From Xylocopa sonorina (Eukaryota > Arthropoda > Insecta > Hymenoptera > Apidae): DNA of 64,000 nt. A model generated the notes under the pieces. That model saw only the letters and a list, made by a program, of their open reading frames with translations. It was not told the origin of the DNA and did not search any database. Every line of letters begins with the position of its first letter. Position 1 is the stretch's first letter. Location: positions 496,001 to 560,000 of the forward strand of contig NW_027490234.1 of NCBI RefSeq assembly GCF_050948175.1, in the 5' to 3' direction. The translations under genes were made by a program, and so were the position numbers. Positions 1-13,763 of this stretch are shown here, in pieces.

Positions 1-2453
1 TTCAAATGAATGTAAATGCGACACTTCCTTGAAAGGAAATAGCGTTTGCAGATGTCTACGTATCGTAGCAATAGCTTTCTAATGCTTCTTAAAACGCGAT
101 ATCGCATCTCATTTCTATGTTTCATGGTAAGATGTAATATGATTTTCGAAGTGTTATGTATTCCTCGTCTACACTTCAAATGAATGTGAATGCGACACTT
201 CCTCGCTAGGAAATAGCGTTTGCAGATGTCTACGTTTCATAGCAATAGAGTTCAGATGATTCTTAAAACGCGATATCGCATCTCATTTCTATGTTTCATG
301 GTAAGATATAACATGATTTGCGAAGTGTTATGTATTCCTCGTCTACACTTGAAATGAATGTGAATGCGATACCTCCTCGCTAGGAAATAGCGTTTGCAGA
401 TGTCAACGTATCGTAGCAATAGAGTTCAAATGCTTCTTAAAACGAGATATTGCATCTCATATCTATGTTTCATGGTAAGATATAATATGATTTGCGAAGT
501 GTTATGTATTCCTCGTCTACACTTCAAAGGAATGTGAATGCGACACTTCCTCGCTAGGAAATAGCGTTTGCAGATGTCTACGTATCGTAGCAATAGATTT
601 CTAATGATTCTTAAAACGCGATATCGCATCTCATTTCTATGTTTCATGGTAAGATATAATATGATTTGCGAAGTGTTATGTATTCCTCGTCTACACTTCA
701 AAGGAATGTGAATGCGACACTTCCTCGCTAGGAAATAGCGTTTGCAGATGTCTACGTATCGTAGCAATTGATTTCTAATGCTTCTTAAAACGCGATATCG
801 CATCTCATTTCTATGTTTCATGGTAAGATATAATATGATTTCCGAAGTGTCATGTATTCCTCGTCTACACTTCAAATGAATGTAAATCCGACACTTCCTT
901 GCTAGGAAATAGCGTCTGCAGATGTCTAGGTATCGTAGCAATAGAGTTCAAACGCTTCTTAAAACTAGATATTGCATCTCATATCTAAGTTTCATGATAA
1001 GATATAATATTCATTGCGAAGTGTTATGCATTCCTGGTCTACGATTCAAATGAATGTAAATGCGACACTTCCTTGCAAGGAAATAGCGTTTGCAGATGTC
1101 TACGTATCGTAGCAATAGAGTTCTTATGATTCTTAAAACGCGATATCGCATCTCATTTCTATGTTTCATGGTAAGATATAATATGATTTGCGCAGTGTCA
1201 TGTATTCCTCGTCTACACTTCAAATGAATGTGAATGCGACCCTTCCTCGCTAGGAAATAGCGTTTGCAGATGTCTACGTATCGTAGCAATAGAGTTCATA
1301 TGATTCTTAGAACGCGATATCGCATCTCATTTCTATGTTTCATGGTAAGATATAACATGATTTGCGAAGTGTTATGTATTCCTCGTCTACACTTCAAATG
1401 AATGTGAATGCGATACTTCCTCGCTAGGAAATAGCGTTTGCAGATGTCTACGTATCGTAGCAATAGCTTTCTAATGCTTCTTAAGACGCGATATCGCATC
1501 TCATTTCTATGATTCCTGGTAAGATATAATATGATTTGCGAAGTGTCATGTATTCCTCGTCTACGATTCAAATGAATGTAAATGCGACACTTCCTTGCAA
1601 GGAAATAGCGTTTGCAGATGTCTACGTATCGTAGCAATAGAGTTCTAATGCTTCTTAAAACGCGATATCGCATCTCATTTCTATGTTTCATGGTAAGATG
1701 TAATATGATTTGCGAAGTGTTTTGTATTCCTCGTCTACACTTCAAATGAATGTAAATGCGACACTTCCTTGCAAGGAAGTAGCGATTGCAGATGTCTACG
1801 TATCGAAGCAATAGAGTTCAAATGCTTCTTAAAACGAGATATTGCATCTCATACCTATGTTTCATGATAAGATATAATATACATTGCGAAGTGTTATGCA
1901 TTCCTCGACTACGATTCAAGTGAATGTAAATGCGACACTTCCTTGCAAGGAAATAGCGTTTGCAGATGTCTACGTATCGTAGCAATAGAGTTCTTATGAT
2001 TCTTAAAACGCGATATCGCATCTCATTTCTATGTTTCATGGTAAGATATAATATGATTTGCGAAGTGTCATGTATTCCTCGTCCACACTTCAAATGAATG
2101 TGAATGCGACACTTCCTCGCTAGGAAATAGCGTTTGCAGATGTCTACGTATCGTAGCAATAGAGTTCATATGATTCTTAGAACGCGATATCGCATCTCAT
2201 TTCTATGTTTCATGGTAAGATATAACATGATTTGCGAAGTGTTATGTATTCCTCGTCTACACTTCAAATGAATGTGAATGCGATACTTCCTCGCTACTAA
2301 ATAGCGTTTGCAGATGTCTACGTATCGTAGCAATAGCTTTCTAATGCTTCTTAAAACGCGATATCGCATCTCATTTCTATGTTTCATGGTAAGATATAAT
2401 ATGATTTGCGAAGTGTCATGTGTTCCTCGTCTACACTTCAAATGAATGTAAAT
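1..2453. repeat. Duplicated block, copy 1 (partner 11485-13763)
   Basis: Base 1 aligns with 11485 (offset 11484 = 66 monomers). After about base 600 the offset becomes 11310 (65 monomers), so this copy holds one monomer more than its partner. Many rare changes are shared, for example CCTTGAAAGG, TACCTCCTCGC, GATTTCCGAAG, GATTTGCGCAG, ATGATTCCTGG and GTGTTTTGTATT. Similarity ends near 2453, where the partner switches from GCGACAC to CCGACAC. Its true left edge lies outside the window. Confidence 0.9.
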
Positions 2454-4460
2454 GCGACACTTCCTTGCAAAGAAATAGCGTTTGCAGATATGTACGTATC
2501 GTAGCAATAGGTATGTAATGCTTCATAAAACGCGATATCGCATCTCATTTCTACGTTTCATGGTAAGATATAACATGATTTGCGAAGTGTCATGTATTCC
2601 TCGTCTACACTTCAAATGAATGTAAATGCGACACTTCCTCGCTAGGAAATAGCGTTTGCAGATGTCTACGAATCGTAGCAATAGATTTCTAATGCTTCTT
2701 AAAACGCGATATCGCATCTCATTTCTATGTTTCATGGTAAGATATAATATGATTTGCGAAGTGTCATGTATTCCTCGTCTACACTTCAAATGAATGTAAA
2801 TGCAACACTTCCTTGCAAGGAAATAGCGTTTGCAGATGTTTACCTATCAAAGCAATAGAGTTCTAATGCTTCTTAAAACGCGACATCGCATCTCATTTCT
2901 ATGTTTCATGGTAAGATATAATATGATTTGCGAAGTGTTATGTATTCCTTGTCTGCACTTCAAATGAATGTAAATGAGACACTTCCTTGCAAGGAAATAG
3001 CGTTTGCAGATGTCTACGTATCGTAGCAATAGATTTCTAATGATTCTTAAAACGCGATATCGCATCTCATTTCTATGTTTCATGGTAAGATATAATATGA
3101 TTTGCGAAGTGTCATGTATTCCTCGTCTACACTTCAAATGAATGTGAATGCGACACTTCCTCGCTAGGAAATAGCGTTTGTAGATGTCTACGTATCGTAG
3201 CAATAGAGTTCATATTATTCTTAAAACGCGATATCGCATCTCATTTCTATGTTTCATGGTAAGATATAACATGATTTGCGAAGTGTCATGTATTCCTCGT
3301 CTACACTTCAAATGAATGTAAATGCGACACTTCCTTGCAAGGAAATAGCGTTTGCAGTTGTCTACGTATCGTAGCAATAGAGTTCTTATGATTCTTAAAA
3401 CGCGATATCGCATCTCATTTCTATGTTTCATGGTAAGATATAATATGATTTGCGAAGTGTTATGTATTCCTCGTCTACACTTCAAATGAATGTAAAGGCG
3501 ACACTTCCTTGCAAAGAAATAGCGTTTGCAGATGTCTACGTAACGTAGCAATAGATATGTAATGCTTCTTAAAACGCGATAACGCATCTCATTTCTATGT
3601 TTCATGGTAAGATATAATATGATTTGCGAAGTGTCATGTATTCCTCGTCTACACTTCAAATGAATGTAAATGCGACACTTCCTTGCAAAGAAATAGCGTT
3701 TGCAGATGTCTACGTATCGTAGCAATAGATATGTAATGCTTCTTAAAACGCGATATCGCATCTCATTTCTATGTTTCATGGTAAGATATAATATGATTTG
3801 CGAAGTGTCATGTATTCCTCGTCTACACTTCAAATGAATGTAAATGCGACACTTCCTTGCTAGGAAATAGCGTCTGCAGATGTCTAGGTATCGTAGCAAT
3901 AGAGTTCTAATGCTTCTTATAACGAGATATCGCATCTCATTTCTATGTTTCATGGTAAGATGTAATATGATTTGCGAAGTGTTATGTATTCCTCGTCTAC
4001 ACTTCAAATGAATGTAAATGCGACACTTCCTTGCAAGGAAGTAGTGATTGCAGATGTCTACGTATCGAAGCACTAGGATTCTTATGATTATTAAAACGCG
4101 ATATCGCATCTCATTTCTATGTTTCATGGTAAGATATAATATGATTTGCGAAGTGTCATGTATTCCTCGTCTACACTTCAAATGAATGTGAATGCGACAC
4201 TTCCTCGCTAGGAAATAGCGTTTGCAGATGTCTACGTATCGTAGCAATAGCTTTCTAATGCTTCTTAAAACGCGATATCGCATCTCATTTCTATGTTTCA
4301 TGGTAAGATATAATATGATTTGCGAAGTGCTACGTATTCCTCGTCTACACTTCAAATGAATGTAAATGCGACACTTCCTTGCAAAGAAATAGCGTTTGCA
4401 GATATCTACGTATCGTAGCAATAGGTATGTAATGCTTCATAAAACGCGATATCGCATCTC
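2425..4460. repeat. 18-monomer duplication, copy 1 (partner 5557-7592)
   Basis: Offset 3132 bp (18 x 174). Shared rare variants include TATGTACG(T/A)ATCG, GATGTTTACCTATCAA, TTCCTTGTCTGCAC, CGATAACGCATC and AAGTAGTGATTGC. A few differences exist (AAGGCGACAC at about 3496, and a half-monomer near 4190 that is CTCGCTAGG here but TTGCAAGG in the partner), suggesting a patch of gene conversion. Confidence 0.87.
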
Positions 4461-5556
4461 ATTTCTATGATTCATGGTAAGATATAATATGATTTGCGAA
4501 GTGTCATGTATTCCTCGTCTACACTTCAAATGAATGTAAATGCAACACTTCCTTGCAAGGAAATAGCGTTTGCAGATGTTTACCTATCAAAGCAATAGAG
4601 TTCTAATGCTTCTTAAAACGCGATATCGCATCTCATTTCTATGTTTCATGGTAAGATATAATATGATTTGCGAAGTGTTATGTATTCCTTGTCTGCACTT
4701 CAAATGAATGTAAATGAGACACTTCCTTGCAAGGAAATAGCGTTTGCAGATGTCTACGTATCGTAGCAATAGATTTCTAATTATTCTTAAAACGCGATAT
4801 CGCATCTCATTTCTATGTTTCATGGTAAGATATAATATGATTTGCGAAGTGTTATGTATTCCTCGTCTACACATCAAATGAATGTAAATTCGACACTTCC
4901 TTGCTAGGAAATAGCGTCTGCAGATGTCTAGGTATCGTAACGATAGAGTTCTTATGATTCTTAAAACGCGATATCGCATCTCATTTCTATGTTTCATGGT
5001 AAGATATAATATGTTTTGCGAAGTGTTATGTATTCCTCGTCTACACATCAAATGAATGTAAATTCGACACTTCCTTGCTAGGAAATAGCGTCTGCAGATG
5101 TCTAGGTATCGTAGCGATAGAGTACTAATGCTTCTTAAAACGCGATATCGCATCTCATTTCTATGTTTCATGGTAAGATGTAATATGATTTGCGAAGTGT
5201 TATGCATTCCTCGTCTACGATTCAAATGAATGTAAATGCGACACTTCCTTGCAAGGAAGTAGTGATTGCAGATGTCTACGTATCGAAGCACTAGGATTCT
5301 TATGATTATTAAAACGCGATATCGCATCTCATTTCTATGTTTCATGGTAAGATATAATATGATTTGCGAAGTGTCATGTATTCCTCGTCTACACTTCAAA
5401 TGAATGTGAATGCGACACTTCCTCGCTAGGAAATAGCGTTTGCAGATGTCTACGTATCGTAGCAATAGCTTTCTAATGCTTCTTAAAACGCGATATCGCA
5501 TCTCATTTCTATGTTTCATGGTAAGATATAATATGATTTGCGAAGTGCTACGTATT

Positions 5557-7592
5557 CCTCGTCTACACTTCAAATGAATGTAAATGCGACACTTCCTTGC
5601 AAAGAAATAGCGTTTGCAGATATGTACGAATCGTAGCAATAGGTATGTAATGCTTCATAAAACGCGATATCGCATCTCATTTCTACGTTTCATGGTAAGA
5701 TATAACATGATTTGCGAAGTGTCATGTATTCCTCGTCTACACTTCAAATGAATGTAAATGCGACACTTCCTCGCTAGGAAATAGCGTTTGCAGATGTCTA
5801 CGAATCGTAGCAATAGATTTCTAATGCTTCTTAAAACGCGATATCGCATCTCATTTCTATGTTTCATGGTAAGATATAATATGATTTGCGAAGTGTCATG
5901 TATTCCTCGTCTACACTTCAAATGAATGTAAATGCAACACTTCCTTGCAAGGAAATAGCGTTTGCAGATGTTTACCTATCAAAGCAATAGAGTTCTAATG
6001 CTTCTTAAAACGCGATATCGCATCTCATTTCTATGTTTCATGGTAAGATATAATATGATTTGCGAAGTGTTATGTATTCCTTGTCTGCACTTCAAATGAA
6101 TGTAAATGAGACACTTCCTTGCAAGGAAATAGCGTTTGCAGATGTCTACGTATCGTAGCAATAGATTTCTAATGATTCTTAAAACGCGATATCGCATCTC
6201 ATTTCTATGTTTCATGGTAAGATATAATATGATTTGCGAAGTGTCATGTATTCCTCGTCTACACTTCAAATGAATGTGAATGCGACACTTCCTCGCTAGG
6301 AAATAGCGTTTGTAGATGTCTACGTATCGTAGCAATAGAGTTCATATTATTCTTAAAACGCGATATCGCATCTCATTTCTATGTTTCATGGTAAGATATA
6401 ACATGATTTGCGAAGTGTCATGTATTCCTCGTCTACACTTCAAATGAATGTAAATGCGACACTTCCTTGCAAGGAAATAGCGTTTGCAGTTGTCTACGTA
6501 TCGTAGCAATAGAGTTCTTATGATTCTTAAAACGCGATATCGCATCTCATTTCTATGTTTCATGGTAAGATATAATATGATTTGCGAAGTGTTATGTATT
6601 CCTCGTCTACACTTCAAATGAATGTAAATGCGACACTTCCTTGCAAAGAAATAGCGTTTGCAGATGTCTACGTAACGTAGCAATAGATATGTAATGCTTC
6701 TTAAAACGCGATAACGCATCTCATTTCTATGTTTCATGGTAAGATATAATATGATTTGCGAAGTGTCATGTATTCCTCGTCTACACTTCAAATGAATGTA
6801 AATGCGACACTTCCTTGCAAAGAAATAGCGTTTGCAGATGTCTACGTATCGTAGCAATAGATATGTAATGCTTCTTAAAACGCGATATCGCATCTCATTT
6901 CTATGTTTCATGGTAAGATATAATATGATTTGCGAAGTGTCATGTATTCCTCGTCTACACTTCAAATGAATGTAAATGCGACACTTCCTTGCTAGGAAAT
7001 AGCGTCTGCAGATGTCTAGGTATCGTAGCAATAGAGTTCTAATGCTTCTTATAACGAGATATCGCATCTCATTTCTATGTTTCATGGTCAGATGTAATAT
7101 GATTTGCGAAGTGTTATGTATTCCTCGTCTACACTTCAAATGAATGTAAATGCGACACTTCCTTGCAAGGAAGTAGTGATTGCAGATGTCTACGTATCGA
7201 AGCACTAGGATTCTTATGATTATTAAAACGCGATATCGCATCTCATTTCTATGTTTCATGGTAAGATATAATATGATTTGCGAAGTGTCATGTATTCCTC
7301 GTCTACACTTCAAATGAATGTAAATGAGACACTTCCTTGCAAGGAAATAGCGTTTGCAGATGTCTACGTATCGTAGCAATAGCTTTCTAATGCTTCTTAA
7401 AACGCGATATCGCATCTCATTTCTATGTTTCATGGTAAGATATAATATGATTTGCGAAGTGCTACGTATTCCTCGTCTACACTTCAAATGAATGTAAATG
7501 CGACACTTCCTTGCAAAGAAATAGCGTTTGCAGATATGTACGTATCGTAGCAATAGGTATGTAATGCTTCATAAAACGCGATATCGCATCTC
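5557..7592. repeat. 18-monomer duplication, copy 2 (partner 2425-4460)
   Basis: Partner of the preceding 18-monomer block. It differs by TTCATGGTCAGATG near 7087 and by the converted half-monomer near 7320. Its two ends are themselves part of the 11-monomer duplication to the right, so the events are nested. Confidence 0.87.
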
Positions 7593-8314
7593 ATTTCTAC
7601 GTTTCATGGTAAGATATAACATGATTTGCGAAGTGTCATGTATTCCTCGTCTACACTTCAAATGAATGTAAATGCGACACTTCCTCGCTAGGAAATAGCG
7701 TTTGCAGATGTCTACGAATCGTAGCAATAGATTTCTAATGCTTCTTAAAACGCGATATCGCATCTCATTTCTATGTTTCATGGTAAGATATAATATGATT
7801 TGCGAAGTGTCATGTATTCCTCGTCTACACTTCAAATGAATGTAAATGCAACACTTCCTTGCAAGGAAATAGCGTTTGCAGATGTTTACCTATCAAAGCA
7901 ATAGAGTTCTAATGCTTCTTAAAACGCGATATCGCATCTCATTTCTATGTTTCATGGTAAGATATAATATGATTTGCGAAGTGTTATGTATTCCTTGTCT
8001 GCACTTCAAATGAATGTAAATGAGACACTTCCTTGCAAGGAAATAGCGTTTGCAGATGTCTACGTATCGTAGCAATAGATTTCTAATGATTCTTAAAACG
8101 CGATATCGCATCTCATTTCTATGTTTCATGGTAAGATATAATATGATTTGCGAAGTGTCATGTATTCCTCGTCTACACTTCAAATGAATGTGAATGCGAC
8201 ACTTCCTCGCTAGGAAATAGCGTTTGTAGATGTCTACGTATCGTAGCAATAGAGTTCATATTATTCTTAAAACGCGATATCGCATCTCATTTCTATGTTT
8301 CATGGTAAGATATA
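7351..8314. repeat. 11-monomer-offset duplication (partner 5437-6400)
   Basis: About 964 bp matching 5437-6400 at an offset of 1914 bp (11 x 174), including the GATGTTTACCTATCAA, TTGTCTGCAC and TTGTAGATGTC variants in the same order. It diverges at about 8314, where the partner has AAGATATAACATG and this copy AAGATATAATATG followed by GTTATGTATTCCTTG. Confidence 0.85.
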
Positions 8315-8348
8315 ATATGATTTGCGAAGTGTTATGTATTCCTTGTCT

Positions 8349-9066
8349 GCACTTCAAATGAATGTAAATGAGACACTTCCTTGCAAGGAAATAGCGTTTG
8401 CAGATGTCTACGTATCGTAGCAATAGCTTTCTAATGCTTCTTAAAACGCGATATCGCATCTCATTTCTATGTTTCATGGTAAGATATAATATGATTTGCG
8501 AAGTGCTACGTATTCCTCGTCTACACTTCAAATGAATGTAAATGCGACACTTCCTTGCAAAGAAATAGCGTTTGCAGATATCTACGTATCGTAGCAATAG
8601 GTATGTAATGCTTCATAAAACGCGATATCGCATCTCATTTCTACGTTTCATGGTAAGATATAACATGATTTGCGAAGTGTCATGTATTCCTCGTCTACAC
8701 TTCAAATGAATGTAAATGCGACACTTCCTCGCTAGGAAATAGCGTTTGCAGATGTCTACGTATCGTAGCAATAGATTTCTAATGCTTCTTAAAACGCGAT
8801 ATTGCATCTCATTTCTATGTTTCATGGTAAGATATAATATGATTTGCGAAGTGTCATGTATTCCTCGTCTACACTTCAAATGAATGTAAATGCAACACTT
8901 CCTTGCAAGGAAATAGCGTTTGCAGATGTTTACCTATCAAAGCAATAGAGTTCTAATGCTTCTTAAAACGCGATATCGCATCTCATTTCTATGTTTCATG
9001 GTAAGATATAATATGATTTGCGAAGTGTTATGTATTCCTTGTCTGCACTTCAAATGAATGTAAATG
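8349..9066. repeat. 6-monomer-offset duplication (partner 7305-8022)
   Basis: About 718 bp matching 7305-8022 at an offset of 1044 bp (6 x 174). It ends where this copy reads AAGAAAGTAGTGATTGC and the partner AAGGAAATAGCG. Confidence 0.83.
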
Positions 9067-9257
9067 CGACACTTCCTTGCAAGAAAGTAGTGATTGCAGA
9101 TGTCTACGTATCGAAGCACTAGGATTCTTATGATTATTAAAACGCGATATCGCATCTCATTTCTATGTTTCATGGTAAGATATAATATGATTTGCGAAGT
9201 GTCATGTATTCCTCGTCTACACTTCAAATGAATGTGAATGCGACACTTCCTCGCTAG

Positions 9258-9936
9258 GAAATAGCGTTTGCAGATGTCTACGTATCGTAGCAATAGCTTT
9301 CTAATGCTTCTTAAAACGCGATATCGCATCTCATTTCTATGTTTCATGGTAAGATATAATATGATTTGCGAAGTGCTACGTATTCCTCGTGTACACTTCA
9401 AATGAATGTAAATGCGACACTTCCTTGCAAAGAAATAGCGTTTGCAGATATCTACGTATCGTAGCAATAGGTATGTAATGCTTCATAAAACGCGATATCG
9501 CATCTCATTTCTACGTTTCATGGTAAGATATAACATGATTTGCGAAGTGTCATGTATTCCTCGTCTACACTTCAAATGAATGTAAATGCGACACTTCCTC
9601 GCTAGGAAATAGCGTTTGCAGATGTCTACGTATCGTAGCAATAGATTTCTAATGCTTCTTAAAACGCGATATTGCATCTCATTTCTATGTTTCATGGTAA
9701 GATATAATATGATTTGCGAAGTGTCATGTATTCCTCGTCTACACTTCAAATGAATGTAAATGCAACACTTCCTTGCAAGGAAATAGCGTTTGCAGATGTT
9801 TACCTATCAAAGCAATAGAGTTCTAATGCTTCTTAAAACGCGATATCGCATCTCATTTCTATGTTTCATGGTAAGATATAATATGATTTGCGAAGTGTTA
9901 TGTATTCCTTGTCTGCACTTCAAATGAATGTAAATG
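9258..9936. repeat. 5-monomer-offset duplication (partner 8388-9066)
   Basis: About 679 bp matching 8388-9066 at an offset of 870 bp (5 x 174), with a private change CCTCGTGTACAC near 9388. It is the last of a run of duplications with shrinking offsets (18, 11, 6, 5 monomers) that built the 2.4-9.9 kb segment. Confidence 0.83.
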
Positions 9937-10679
9937 AGACACTTCCTTGCTAGGAAATAGCGTCTGCAGATGTCTAGGTATCGTAGCAATAGAGTTCTAA
10001 TACTTCTTAAAACGCGATATCGCATCTCATTTCTATGTTTCATGGTAAGATGTAATATGATTTGCGAAGAGTTATGTATTCCTCGTCTACGCTTCAAATG
10101 AATGTAAATGCGACACTTCCTTGCAAGGAAGTAGCGATTGCAGATGTCTACGTATCGAAGCAATAGAGTTCAAATGCTTCTTAAAACGAGATATTGCATC
10201 TCATATCTATGTTTCATGATAAGATATAATATACATTGCGAAGTGTTATGCATTCCTCGTCTACGATTCAAATGAATGTAAATGCGACACTTCCTTGCAA
10301 GGAAATAGCGTTTGCAGATGTCTACGTTTCGTAACAATAGAGTTCTTATGATTCTTATAACGCGATATCGCATCTCATTTCTATGTTTCATGGTAAGATA
10401 TAATATGATTTGCGAAGTGTCATGTATTCCTCGTCTACACTTCAAATGAATGTAAATGCGACACTTCCTTGAAAGGAAATAGCGTTTGCAGATGTCTACG
10501 TATCGTAGCAATAGCTTTCTAATGCTTCTTAAAACGCGATATCGCATCTCATTTCTATGTTTCATGGTAAGATGTAATATGATTTTCGAAGTGTTATGTA
10601 TTCCTCGTCTACACTTCAAATGAATGTGAATGCGACACTTCCTCGCTAGGAAATAGCGTTTGCAGATGTCTACGTATCG
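9937..10679. repeat. 6-monomer-offset duplication, copy 1 (partner 10981-11723)
   Basis: Offset 1044 bp. Shares CTAATACTTC, GCGAAGAGTTATG, CTACGCTTC, CGTTTCGTA and CCTTGAAAGG. One clear difference is GTAACAATAG near 10332 against GTAGCAATAG in the partner. The distal part (10441-10679) also matches bases 1-239. Confidence 0.87.
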
Positions 10680-10980
10680 TAGCAATAGAGTTCTTATTAT
10701 TCTTAAAAAGCGATATCGCATCTCATTTCTATGTTTCATGGTAAGATATAATATGATTTGCGAAGTGTCATGTATTCCTCGTCTACACTTCAAATGAATG
10801 TGAATGCGGCACTTCCTCGCTAGGAAATAGCGTTTGCAGATGTCTACGTATCATAGCAATAGAGTTCATATGATTCTTAAAACGCGATATCGCATCTCAT
10901 TTCTATGTTTCATGGTAAGATATAATATGATTTGCGAAGTGTCATGTATTCCTCGTCTACACTTCAAATGAATGTAAATG

Positions 10981-11723
10981 CGACACTTCCTTGCTAGGAA
11001 ATAGCGTCTGCAGATGTCTAGGTATCGTAGCAATAGAGTTCTAATACTTCTTAAAACGCGATATCGCATCTCATTTCTATGTTTCATGGTAAGATGTAAT
11101 ATGATTTGCGAAGAGTTATGTATTCCTCGTCTACGCTTCAAATGAATGTAAATGCGACACTTCCTTGCAAGGAAGTAGCGATTGCAGATGTCTACGTATC
11201 GAAGCAATAGAGTTCAAATGCTTCTTAAAACGAGATATTGCATCTCATATCTATGTTTCATGATAAGATATAATATACATTGCGAAGTGTTATGCATTCC
11301 TCGTCTACGATTCAAATGAATGTAAATGCGACACTTCCTTGCAAGGAAATAGCGTTTGCAGATGTCTACGTTTCGTAGCAATAGAGTTCTTATGATTCTT
11401 ATAACGCGATATCGCATCTCATTTCTATGTTTCATGGTAAGATATAATATGATTTGCGAAGTGTCATGTATTCCTCGTCTACACTTCAAATGAATGTAAA
11501 TGCGACACTTCCTTGAAAGGAAATAGCGTTTGCAGATGTCTACGTATCGTAGCAATAGCTTTCTAATGCTTCTTAAAACGCGATATCGCATCTCATTTCT
11601 ATGTTTCATGGTAAGATGTAATATGATTTTCGAAGTGTTATGTATTCCTCGTCTACACTTCAAATGAATGTGAATGCGACACTTCCTCGCTAGGAAATAG
11701 CGTTTGCAGATGTCTACGTTTCA
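10981..11723. repeat. 6-monomer-offset duplication, copy 2 (partner 9937-10679)
   Basis: Partner of the block at 9937. It runs directly into the segment that repeats the start of the window (from 11485), so this copy links the two duplication systems. Confidence 0.87.
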
Positions 11724-13763
11724 TAGCAATAGAGTTCAGATGATTCTTAAAACGCGATATCGCATCTCATTTCTATGTTTCATGGTAAGATATAACATGA
11801 TTTGCGAAGTGTTATGTATTCCTCGTCTACACTTGAAATGAATGTGAATGCGATACCTCCTCGCTAGGAAATAGCGTTTGCAGATGTCAACGTATCGTAG
11901 CAATAGAGTTCAAATGCTTCTTAAAACGAGATATTGCATCTCATATCTATGTTTCATGGTAAGATATAATATGATTTGCGAAGTGTTATGTATTCCTCGT
12001 CTACACTTCAAAGGAATGTGAATGCGACACTTCCTCGCTAGGAAATAGCGTTTGCAGATGTCTACGTATCGTAGCAATTGATTTCTAATGCTTCTTAAAA
12101 CGCGATATCGCATCTCATTTCTATGTTTCATGGTAAGATATAATATGATTTCCGAAGTGTCATGTATTCCTCGTCTACACTTCAAATGAATGTAAATCCG
12201 ACACTTCCTTGCTAGGAAATAGCGTCTGCAGATGTCTAGGTATCGTAGCAATAGAGTTCAAACGCTTCTTAAAACTAGATATTGCATCTCATATCTATGT
12301 TTCATGATAAGATATAATATTCATTGCGAAGTGTTATGCATTCCTGGTCTACGATTCAAATGAATGTAAATGCGACACTTCCTTGCAAGGAAATAGCGTT
12401 TGCAGATGTCTACGTATCGTAGCAATAGAGTTCTTATGATTCTTAAAACGCGATATCGCATCTCATTTCTATGTTTCATGGTAAGATATAATATGATTTG
12501 CGCAGTGTCATGTATTCCTCGTCTACACTTCAAATGAATGTGAATGCGACCCTTCCTCGCTAGGAAATAGCGTTTGCAGATGTCTACGTATCGTAGCAAT
12601 AGAGTTCATATGATTCTTAGAACGCGATATCGCATCTCATTTCTATGTTTCATGGTAAGATATAACATGATTTGCGAAGTGTTATGTATTCCTCGTCTAC
12701 ACTTCAAATGAATGTGAATGCGATACTTCCTCGCTAGGAAATAGCGTTTGCAGATGTCTACGTATCGTAGCAATAGCTTTCTAATGCTTCTTAAGACGCG
12801 ATATCGCATCTCATTTCTATGATTCCTGGTAAGATATAATATGATTTGCGAAGTGTCATGTATTCCTCGTCTACGATTCAAATGAATGTAAATGCGACAC
12901 TTCCTTGCAAGGAAATAGCGTTTGCAGATGTCTACGTATCGTAGCAATAGAGTTCTAATGCTTCTTAAAACGCGATATCGCATCTCATTTCTATGTTTCA
13001 TGGTAAGATGTAATATGATTTGCGAAGTGTTTTGTATTCCTCGTCTACACTTCAAATGAATGTAAATGCGACACTTCCTTGCAAGGAAGTAGCGATTGCA
13101 GATGTCTACGTATCGAAGCAATAGAGTTCAAATGCTTCTTAAAACGAGATATTGCATCTCATACCTATGTTTCATGATAAGATATAATATACATTGCGAA
13201 GTGTTATGCATTCCTCGACTACGATTCAAGTGAATGTAAATGCGACACTTCCTTGCAAGGAAATAGCGTTTGCAGATGTCTACGTATCGTAGCAATAGAG
13301 TTCTTATGATTCTTAAAACGCGATATCGCATCTCATTTCTATGTTTCATGGTAAGATATAATATGATTTGCGAAGTGTCATGTATTCCTCGTCCACACTT
13401 CAAATGAATGTGAATGCGACACTTCCTCGCTAGGAAATAGCGTTTGCAGATGTCTACGTATCGTAGCAATAGAGTTCATATGATTCTTAGAACGCGATAT
13501 CGCATCTCATTTCTATGTTTCATGGTAAGATATAACATGATTTGCGAAGTGTTATGTATTCCTCGTCTACACTTCAAATGAATGTGAATGCGATACTTCC
13601 TCGCTACTAAATAGCGTTTGCAGATGTCTACGTATCGTAGCAATAGCTTTCTAATGCTTCTTAAAACGCGATATCGCATCTCATTTCTATGTTTCATGGT
13701 AAGATATAATATGATTTGCGAAGTGTCATGTGTTCCTCGTCTACACTTCAAATGAATGTAAAT
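11485..13763. repeat. Duplicated block, copy 2 (partner 1-2453)
   Basis: Near-identical partner of the block that opens the window, lacking one 174-bp monomer relative to it at about 12084. The change by exactly one monomer points to unequal exchange in register rather than slippage. Confidence 0.9.
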
